A stretch of 64,000 nucleotides of DNA. Source: Alcaligenaceae bacterium (lineage in GTDB: Bacteria > Pseudomonadota > Gammaproteobacteria > Burkholderiales > Burkholderiaceae_B). Numbering within the stretch: position 1 is the stretch's first letter; each line of letters starts with the position of its first letter. The translations under genes and the position numbers were made by a program. The stretch lies in contig CANCOC010000003.1 in assembly GCA_947379755.1 (NCBI GenBank), positions 1-64,000 of the forward strand, in the 5' to 3' direction. Below the pieces are notes generated by a model, which saw only the letters and a list, made by a program, of their open reading frames with translations, did not search any database and was not told where the DNA came from. Positions 57,081 through 64,000 of the stretch are shown here, piece by piece.

Positions 57081-58304
57081 TCAGGGTGAGGGGGGCAATT
57101 CAGTATTTGAAGGAGGTGGTTCGTTCCCGGCGTGACGCGTGAACCATCTGCCTGCTCCCAGGCTGACTGCCGAGATCCAGAATAATGGCATGACGCCCAA
57201 AAATGTCCCAAGCGCACCAAACGCAAGGGGCAAGGAAACCTGACAGCTATTGATTAAAGCCATTCTGACGCCAAATGCCTCTCCTGCCCGTCCAGGAGGT
57301 GCATGTTGCTGGAGGAGCGCAAGAATGCCTGGTTGTGTGGAGCCCAGCGCCAGACCGAGGATGAAGGAGAGCGAAACAAGCATCCATACGTGTGAAAAGA
57401 ATGGATAGATCAGGTAATTGATCCCTGACACCGCCATTGCAATATGAATCAGCTGCCAGGGACGTAAGTGGCGTTGGATAAAAGGAATTCCGATGCGAAC
57501 TACGATCGTTGCTGCGGCAAAACTCGCCAGAATAAAACCAATCGTGGTCGCCGATAAACCGATGCCCACGCCATAAATTGGCAAGACAAACATGTGAGTG
57601 TCCCAGGCGCTCGACAACAGCATATTGGCGGCAAAGACGCGGCGCAACTGTGGAATCGCCAGCAGATCCATCACGCTGCGGCGTTCTTTGTGCTGTGTTG
57701 ACTTGACGTGAGAGGCGAGCAGATACTTGCGCATGCGGATCAGTCCAATCAGGCATGCGATCGGAGCAAGAGCCAGCAGCGCAAAGGCGTAACGATGTCC
57801 GAGGTGATCAATTGAAATTCCGGCAACCAGCGGGCCGATCAGTCCGGAGGTCGCCATGCACAGCGACAGCCAGGAAAAGTTGCGCAGTTTTTCTGCTTCG
57901 GTGCCTTGCCCCATCTGGCGTTGAACTGCGATCTGAAAAATCATGTGACCGACGCCAATGCAGACGGCAGCGATAATCAGGGCGGCAAGGTCCTGCCAGA
58001 TAAAAGGGAGTGTTGTACCCAGGATGACACTGATGGCGCTAGCCCGCATGGGCTGCCAGGGACCAATCTTGTCAATGACTTGCCCGGCTTTAACCGAGAA
58101 TAACGTGGGAAGTAGCGCAAAGACGGCGATCAGGATGCCAACCTCGAACGTGGAGCGCTCGAGCTGGAGAGCCGTCAGGGTGACTGCGATGCGTCCGCCA
58201 GAAATGGCGATATGCACCAGCATAATCAAAATACAAAGCTTTCCCGCGTCAGCCGAAACGGACGATTTTTTTAGGGGAAGATTAGGGGTTGAGGACATGC
58301 TCAC
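57081..58304 (-). CDS. MFS transporter
   Basis: 12 TM-like hydrophobic segments; APPGRAGEAFGVRMALINSCQ. Confidence 0.9.
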   Translation of the reverse strand: MSMSSTPNLPLKKSSVSADAGKLCILIMLVHIAISGGRIAVTLTALQLERSTFEVGILIAVFALLPTLFSVKAGQVIDKIGPWQPMRASAISVILGTTLPFIWQDLAALIIAAVCIGVGHMIFQIAVQRQMGQGTEAEKLRNFSWLSLCMATSGLIGPLVAGISIDHLGHRYAFALLALAPIACLIGLIRMRKYLLASHVKSTQHKERRSVMDLLAIPQLRRVFAANMLLSSAWDTHMFVLPIYGVGIGLSATTIGFILASFAAATIVVRIGIPFIQRHLRPWQLIHIAMAVSGINYLIYPFFSHVWMLVSLSFILGLALGSTQPGILALLQQHAPPGRAGEAFGVRMALINSCQVSLPLAFGALGTFLGVMPLFWISAVSLGAGRWFTRHAGNEPPPSNTELPPSP

Positions 58305-58382
58305 GGTTTAAGTTTAAATTGTGTTCCTCAACGCGCCTCTTGTCGAGAGCGTTCAGAAGTTTTCTTTCTGTATCGTGCAAAA

Positions 58383-59261
58383 ATGCATCATACGACTTTA
58401 ACAACCCTCAACTTTCAGCGAGTGGTGCGCCAGCGAATGAATGATATCCCCAACGATACAGATCGGAGATTTGGCGGCTTGAGCCGACTCTTTGGTCCTG
58501 GCGCTCTTGTTGCGTTGCAGCATGCGCATGTGGCAATTGTCGGTATCGGGGGCGTCGGATCCTGGGCGGCAGAAGCCCTGGCAAGGAGTGGCGTGGGTGC
58601 GCTGACGCTGATCGACCTCGATCACGTGGGAGAGTCCAATATCAACCGTCAGGTTCATGCGCTGACAGACACGCTCGGTCAGGCAAAAATCGAGGCGATG
58701 GCCGATCGCGTCCGTGGAGTGAATGCACAGTGCAAACTCACGCTGATCGACGATTTCCTGACTCCCGAAAATGTTTCAGAAGTCTTGCCGGCATGCCTTG
58801 ATGTGGTGATTGACTGCACGGATCAGGTTAAGGCCAAGATTGCAATGGTGCTGCAGTCACGTGCGCGCCGTCAGCCGTTGATCGTCTGCGGAGGGGCGGG
58901 GGGCAAGACCAATTTGCTGGCGTTGCGTGCTGCTGATTTGTCAGAGTCTACCCACGATGCACTCCTGACACGTATGCGCAATATGCTGCGGCGGGATCAT
59001 GGTTTTGCGCGGGCAGGAACGGATACGGGCAAGGTTAAAAAACGCGTTCCAAAAATGGGTGTGCGTGTCTTGTGGGTCGATCAGCCCACTATCCTGCCTG
59101 ACGCCTGGCAAACGGAACCGTTAGCCGACACGCCAGCCCCTCACGCCCCCCTGCAAGGATTGGCTTGCGCTGGGTACGGCTCAAGCGTTACTGTCACGGC
59201 AACCATGGGCTTTGCCGCTGCGGCAGAGGCAATCCAGATCATTCTTGAACAGAAAAAATAA
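58383..59261 (+). CDS. tcdA: tRNA threonylcarbamoyladenosine dehydratase
   Basis: DRRFGGLSRLFG, VAIVGIGGVGSWAAEALARSGVGALTLIDLDHVGESNINRQ; start uncertain, MNDIPNDTDRRF also possible. Confidence 0.94.
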   Translation: MHHTTLTTLNFQRVVRQRMNDIPNDTDRRFGGLSRLFGPGALVALQHAHVAIVGIGGVGSWAAEALARSGVGALTLIDLDHVGESNINRQVHALTDTLGQAKIEAMADRVRGVNAQCKLTLIDDFLTPENVSEVLPACLDVVIDCTDQVKAKIAMVLQSRARRQPLIVCGGAGGKTNLLALRAADLSESTHDALLTRMRNMLRRDHGFARAGTDTGKVKKRVPKMGVRVLWVDQPTILPDAWQTEPLADTPAPHAPLQGLACAGYGSSVTVTATMGFAAAAEAIQIILEQKK

Positions 59262-59267
59262 TTCCCA

Positions 59268-60455
59268 ATGACTCAGCACGCCAGCAAGCCAGCACGCATT
59301 CTTTCCCGCATCCTGTCATTGGATGATTTTGAACGCGAAGCCTCCAGACGTTTGCCGCGTCCAATTTTTGGCTATGTGTCAGGCGCGTGCGAAGACTGCC
59401 ATTCCCTGCGTGCCAATCGCAGTATTTTTGCAGATTATGAATTTGTGCCGCGTGTGCTGATTGATATCTCCAGGCGCAGCCAGGAGGTCGAACTGTTTGG
59501 ACACACTTACAGCGCTCCGTTTGGCATGGCACCGATGGGCATCACTGCAATGTCTGCTTACCGCGGGGATGTTGTGCTCGCCGAGGCGGCTCAGCGTGCA
59601 AATATTCCAGCCATCATGAGTGGCTCGTCTCTGATCCGTATGGAAGAGGTTGTACAGGCGGCACCCAACACCTGGTTCCAGGCGTATCTGCCCGGAAAGG
59701 TCGAGCAAATTGCCCCCTTGATTGACCGGGTGGCGGCAGCAGGGTTTAAAACACTTGTGGTGACGGTCGACACTGCGTCTTCAGCGAACCGGGAGAACAA
59801 TGTTCGTACGGGATTTTCAACGCCCCTGCGCCCAAGCTTGCGTCTGGCCTGGGATGGTGTGAGTCATCCACGATGGCTGTTTGGCACCTTCCTCAAGACA
59901 CTCCTGCGTCATGGCATGCCGCATTTTGAAAATTCTTTCGCTACACGCGGAGCACCGATCATGTCGGCCAATGTGATGCGGGATTTCTCAACCCGGGGGC
60001 ATTTGTCCTGGCAGCATGTCAAAGAAATTCGTGCCCGCTGGAAAGGACCGATGGTGATTAAAGGCATTCTCCATCCCAGTGACGCTGCACTGGCACGCCA
60101 GTACGGGATGGATGGTTTGATTGTGTCCAATCATGGCGGACGTCAGCTAGATGGTGCCACTTCACCACTGCGCGTGCTACCGCAAATCCTTGAGCAATTC
60201 AAAGATGGACCGGTGATGCTTGATAGTGGTGTGCGACGCGGCAGCGATGTCCTCAAGGCGCTGGCGCTCGGTGCCCGCTGCGTCTTTCTGGGACGGCCGT
60301 TCAATTACGCAGCTGCCGTGGGCGGTCCGGCCGGTATCGACCACGCGATTTCATTATTGGAACAGGAGGTGTCACGTAATATGGCACTGATGGGAGTGAC
60401 AGGCGTTGGCCAGCTCAGTCCCGACTGTCTGATCCACGTGACAAGTCCACGCTGA
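59268..60455 (+). CDS. FMN-dependent alpha-hydroxy-acid oxidase/dehydrogenase
   Basis: ARRRLP-like N-term, GLIVSNHGGRQLDGATSPLRVLPQI, DSGVRRGSDVLKALALGARCVFLGRPF. Confidence 0.94.
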   Translation: MTQHASKPARILSRILSLDDFEREASRRLPRPIFGYVSGACEDCHSLRANRSIFADYEFVPRVLIDISRRSQEVELFGHTYSAPFGMAPMGITAMSAYRGDVVLAEAAQRANIPAIMSGSSLIRMEEVVQAAPNTWFQAYLPGKVEQIAPLIDRVAAAGFKTLVVTVDTASSANRENNVRTGFSTPLRPSLRLAWDGVSHPRWLFGTFLKTLLRHGMPHFENSFATRGAPIMSANVMRDFSTRGHLSWQHVKEIRARWKGPMVIKGILHPSDAALARQYGMDGLIVSNHGGRQLDGATSPLRVLPQILEQFKDGPVMLDSGVRRGSDVLKALALGARCVFLGRPFNYAAAVGGPAGIDHAISLLEQEVSRNMALMGVTGVGQLSPDCLIHVTSPR

Positions 60456-60544
60456 CCGAGTGATTCACGTTGGGTAAACAGGTGGTGCGTTCACCGCATT
60501 TTATATGTACATTACATTTTATTTCTAAAAATACTGGAGCAAGC

Positions 60545-61216
60545 ATGGCTGAACTTGGTTTTCAAATCAATACACATAAACATACCGTCAGCGCAGCAAC
60601 ACTGAAAAAGTTTGCAAAGTTTGCCGTCGCAAATATCAGTGACGTGATGAACCGGACCAACGGCACTGTTGATCTGCGTCCTTTTCATAAAGGTGGCAAG
60701 ATTCTTGGTCGTGCCTTCACTGTCAAGACTGCGCCTGGTGACAACCTGATGGTGCACAAGGCGATTGATATGGCCGCTCCTGGCGATATTATTGTGGTGG
60801 ATGCTGGTGGTTTGCAGCGCAATGCCATCATCGGTGAAATCATGTCTACGCTTGCACACTCCAAAAAAATTGGTGGCTTTATCATTGACGGTCCGATCCG
60901 TGATGTGGATGCGATTGGCAAAAGCACTTTCCCTGTGTTCGCACGCTCCATTTCGCATCGTGGACCTTACAAAGAGGGCCCTGGTGAAATCAACGTGACG
61001 GTCTCCATTGATGGAATGGTTGTCCAGCCAGGCGACATTATTGTCGGTGACCAGGATGGCTTGTTGGCGATTCGTCCTGAAATCGCCGAAGAACTCGCCA
61101 AGCTGGTTGCAGCTGTCGAGAAAAAAGAAAAAGAGATTCTTGCCAAAATCGCAAAAGGCACGCTGGATCGCTCGTGGGTCGATCAGATCTTGCGTGCAAA
61201 AGGTGCGCTCAAGTAA
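60545..61216 (+). CDS. RraA family protein (4-carboxy-4-hydroxy-2-oxoadipate aldolase/oxaloacetate decarboxylase-like)
   Basis: GDIIVVDAGGLQRNAIIGEIMSTLA, GFIIDGPIRDVDAI, VVQPGDIIVGDQDGLLAI; start at MAELGFQ. Confidence 0.9.
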   Translation: MAELGFQINTHKHTVSAATLKKFAKFAVANISDVMNRTNGTVDLRPFHKGGKILGRAFTVKTAPGDNLMVHKAIDMAAPGDIIVVDAGGLQRNAIIGEIMSTLAHSKKIGGFIIDGPIRDVDAIGKSTFPVFARSISHRGPYKEGPGEINVTVSIDGMVVQPGDIIVGDQDGLLAIRPEIAEELAKLVAAVEKKEKEILAKIAKGTLDRSWVDQILRAKGALK

Positions 61217-61256
61217 GTAGTGTTGTATTTTTATGCTGCAGGAGACATCCTGCGGG

Positions 61257-61307
61257 ATGGATGAAGTCATAAACCGTTGTCTGGCCGCCGGGCTGGGCAA
61301 CGGATAA
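61257..61307 (+). other. Candidate 16-codon small ORF / leader peptide
   Basis: ATG...TAA encoding MDEVINRCLAAGLGNG with AGGAGA 11 nt upstream. Confidence 0.3.
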
Positions 61308-61324
61308 AAATAATCGGGGACAAA

Positions 61325-62350
61325 ATGAAAAAGAAAGTTGTGCGTTTTAATTTCTGGCTCAATCCTGCCTTTGATGCGCAGATTGGCAAGTCGGCGGATA
61401 TTGATCTGTCGGTATTAAATTACGCAGATTCAGATCAAAAAAATCTGGCGACCTTTAAAGAAGCACACATCTATCATTTCTGCGCGGCGCGCGATGAAGT
61501 GCCCTCGCAGTGGTGGGTCACCGACGATCTGATTAAACAATCCCCTAACCTGCTGTGTGCCTCCAGCTCTGGGGCAGGCTATGACCCGGTTGATCTTGCT
61601 GCCTGCAATCGTCACGGTGTGCTGGTCGTAAATCAGTCAGGTTGCAACGCCGACTCCGTCGCCGAGCACACGCTGGGCCTGATGCTGTCGGCCAAGCATC
61701 GCATTACAGAAAGTGACCGAGTCATGCGTGCCAACGCCTACACCACGCGCGAAGACCTGATGGGCAATGAGATTCGAGGTCTGACCTTGGGAATTGTCGG
61801 GATGGGTAATATCGGGACCCGTGTCGCGCAGCTGGCACAGGCTTTCGGCATGCAGGTAGTGGGCCATGATCCCAATCTGTCGAATGAAGAAATTCAAAAA
61901 CGCGGTGCCAAACCGGCGAGTTTCAATGACCTGCTCAAGCAAGCGGATGTCGTCACCGTTCACTGTCCACGTACGCCTGAGACACTCAATTATTTTGGCG
62001 CGGATCAATTTCGGGCGATGAAGCCGGGCGCAGTATTTCTATCCACCGCACGCGGTGGTATCCATGATGAGACCGCTCTCTATGAAGCCTTGCGTGATAA
62101 GCATCTCTCGGGGGCAGGTCTGGATGTCTGGTCAGTTGAGCCTCCAGCACGCGATAACCCTTTGCTGTCACTGCCAAATGTAACCGCCACATATCACACA
62201 GCAGGTGTGACACATGAAGCACGTCGCAATGCGGCAACCATGGCTGCTGATCAGATTCAGTCCATGCTGCGTGGCGAACGCGCACCACGCATCATTAATC
62301 CAGAAGTCTGGCCCGTCTATCTTGAACGCTTTAAACGTATCTTTGGCTAA
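61325..62350 (+). CDS. D-2-hydroxyacid dehydrogenase (PGDH-like)
   Basis: LGIVGMGNIGTRVAQLAQAFGMQVVGHDPN, VVTVHCPRTPETLNYFGADQFRAMKPGAVFLSTARGGIHDETAL. Confidence 0.93.
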   Translation: MKKKVVRFNFWLNPAFDAQIGKSADIDLSVLNYADSDQKNLATFKEAHIYHFCAARDEVPSQWWVTDDLIKQSPNLLCASSSGAGYDPVDLAACNRHGVLVVNQSGCNADSVAEHTLGLMLSAKHRITESDRVMRANAYTTREDLMGNEIRGLTLGIVGMGNIGTRVAQLAQAFGMQVVGHDPNLSNEEIQKRGAKPASFNDLLKQADVVTVHCPRTPETLNYFGADQFRAMKPGAVFLSTARGGIHDETALYEALRDKHLSGAGLDVWSVEPPARDNPLLSLPNVTATYHTAGVTHEARRNAATMAADQIQSMLRGERAPRIINPEVWPVYLERFKRIFG

Positions 62351-62422
62351 ATGATTTCTGTTTGAGACCAGGCAGCGTGAACGTCTCACGCTGTGTTGAG
62401 TAATCAATGCGAGGCTGACGTC

Positions 62423-63403
62423 ATGAAAAAAATTGTTAAGTGCTATGGCTTCTTGTTTGGTACGGTATTGGCTGCCCTGGGTCTTTCAGGTCAGTCTGTG
62501 GCGGCAGATTATCCTGACCGTCCAATCACGATGATCGTCGCCTATGCCCCCGGGGGTGGAACAGATCTGGTGGCAAGACTGATTGCCCCGTATGTTGAAA
62601 AGTATCTTGGCAACAATGCAAGAATTGTTGTCACCAACAAGCCTGGGGCGGGTGGTGGAATTGGTTTTGCCGAGTTGGCGAAAGCGCCAGCAGATGGCTA
62701 TACCATCGGATTCCTGAATACGCCAAACCTTGTGTCGATTCCGATTGAACGCGAAACAAACTTTACCTGGCAAAGCTACGATCTGATTGGCAACTTGATT
62801 GATGATCCGGGCGCTTTTACCGTCAACACGTCCAATCCAGTCAGTAATCTGAAAGAACTTGCCGCCTTCGCCAAGGCCAATCCAGGCAAGGTTACGGTTG
62901 GTACGACAGGCGTCGGTTCAGATGACCATCTTGCCATGCTGATTTTTGCCAAGGCATCTGGTTTGAAAATGACGCATATTCCCTACAAAGGATCTGGTGA
63001 AGTACGAGGTGCCCTGGCCTCGAACCAGTTGGTCGTTGGTGCCATCAATGTGGGCGAAGCGTTGCAATACATGAAAGGTGGCAGCCCAATGAAAATGCTA
63101 GGCCAGATGGCAACCAGGCGTACGGTCCTGGCGCCCGATGTCCCGACTTTTGCCGAGCAGGGGTACAACATTGAAATGGCTTCTTTGCGCGGTCTTGCAG
63201 CCCCAAAAGGCTTGCCGGCTGATGTGCGTGCACGTCTGGTGAAGGCGGTGGCGCAGGCTGCTGCTGATCCTGCCTATATCAGGCAGGCAAATGAAATGTT
63301 TGCCCCGGTCCGCTATCTCGCACCTGACGCTTATCATGCAGAACTGAGCAACGCAGAAAAAGAGTTGCGTCAGTTATGGAAGGAAATCCCCTGGAAGGAA
63401 TGA
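62423..63403 (+). CDS. Bug (TctC) family substrate-binding protein
   Basis: ADYPDRPITMIVAYAPGGGTDLVARLIAPYVEKYL, NKPGAGGGIGFAELAKAPADGYTIGF. Confidence 0.95.
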   Translation: MKKIVKCYGFLFGTVLAALGLSGQSVAADYPDRPITMIVAYAPGGGTDLVARLIAPYVEKYLGNNARIVVTNKPGAGGGIGFAELAKAPADGYTIGFLNTPNLVSIPIERETNFTWQSYDLIGNLIDDPGAFTVNTSNPVSNLKELAAFAKANPGKVTVGTTGVGSDDHLAMLIFAKASGLKMTHIPYKGSGEVRGALASNQLVVGAINVGEALQYMKGGSPMKMLGQMATRRTVLAPDVPTFAEQGYNIEMASLRGLAAPKGLPADVRARLVKAVAQAAADPAYIRQANEMFAPVRYLAPDAYHAELSNAEKELRQLWKEIPWKE

Positions 63404-64000
63404 TGGCCAAGCAAGCTTCACATCAAACCAGCCACGCAGTCCATTCGATAAGCGGATCTCTGCGTGCGGTTGCAGCAGGTCGTTGCGGGTGAGCGTGCCT
63501 TGCCTGGCCTGTCTGGTGTCAAGCAGCTGTCGGCGCTGTACGCCACCGAGCAACCCGCTTGCGCATTCAGGCGTGACCCATTCACCATTTTTTTTAATGT
63601 AGATGTTTGAGCGACTGCCTTCACATACCTCATCACGCGCGTTAAAAAATATCAGGTCAAAAAAACCGGGATGCTTTGCAAGCCATGTCGTGGTGGCGCT
63701 ATACCAGGGCCGATAGGTGGTTTTGTGCTGGAGCAGAGTTTGTGTGTGATCCAGCACGACAGGTGCGATGGCAATCGATGGCTGACCCGTCAGCTCGGGC
63801 AAGGCTGCTGTTTCGACCGTGACTGAGCCTGGTGCGGTGAGCAATAGCCGGATCCGCTGGTTGCCTTGCGCAGAGGTCGCGCAAAGCTGATCTTCAACGA
63901 GGTGTCTGACTGCCTCGCGTCCCGGCCATGCATAGTTGAGTGCGCGCGCAGACGCCTCAAGCCGGTCCAGATGGAGCTCAATGAGCGGAATTGTCCCCAG
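63374..64000 (-). CDS. Aminotransferase class IV (PabC-like; possibly C-terminal domain of PabB), 5' end outside window
   Basis: Frame stays open from the 63844 ORF start to the window edge (LGTIPLIELHLDRLEASARALNYAWPGREAVRHLVEDQLC...); FFNARDEVCEGSRSNIYI...GLLGGVQRRQLL. Confidence 0.85.
   Translation of the reverse strand: MGTIPLIELHLDRLEASARALNYAWPGREAVRHLVEDQLCATSAQGNQRIRLLLTAPGSVTVETAALPELTGQPSIAIAPVVLDHTQTLLQHKTTYRPWYSATTTWLAKHPGFFDLIFFNARDEVCEGSRSNIYIKKNGEWVTPECASGLLGGVQRRQLLDTRQARQGTLTRNDLLQPHAEIRLSNGLRGWFDVKLAWPSFLPGDFLP

Noticed and set aside
60512-61300. 262-aa minus-strand ORF opposite the RraA gene
   Set aside because: Antisense to a recognised RraA family CDS; no signature.

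Overview
The window reads as ordinary, gene-dense betaproteobacterial chromosome. Protein signatures and gene order suggest Burkholderiales/Alcaligenaceae; this is inference, no search was run. I see no rRNA, CRISPR array, transposase, integrase or prophage. From left to right it contains: a truncated CDS and three minus-strand tRNAs (Ala-Asp-Glu region); an lnt-corC-ybeY-phoH-miaB block; secF-secD-yajC-tgt-queA; dacB plus a coupled orphan secreted protein; a YqjD/YqjE/YqjK-like envelope operon; ubiD; a lytic transglycosylase; an aminotransferase; a GlcE-like orphan; maeB; an orphan barstar; rsmE; tkt-gap-pgk; cbpA-cbpM; a nitrate/taurine-type ABC transporter; a PiT transporter; mog; fba-purC-purE-purK-Sua5; a GntR-controlled IlvD/RraA/Bug module; an acyl-CoA cluster (GcdH, TPP enzyme, CoA-transferase, AidB-like ACAD); purU-LhgO-like-flavin reductase-pdxH; ChaC; MFS; tcdA; and a hydroxy-acid module (alpha-hydroxy-acid oxidase, RraA, D-2-hydroxyacid dehydrogenase, Bug receptor). 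The window ends inside an aminotransferase class IV gene. I cannot prove a new biological system. The best candidates are the hydroxy-acid module at about 59.3-63.4 kb, with an intercistronic leader that contains a 16-codon ORF and two mutually exclusive hairpins; the 16-bp palindrome between the GntR regulator and its divergent sugar-acid module; a two-tier hairpin just upstream of purC; two perfect inverted repeats ahead of the ABC operon; and an in-frame amber codon followed by coding-like sequence at the end of the transglycosylase gene.
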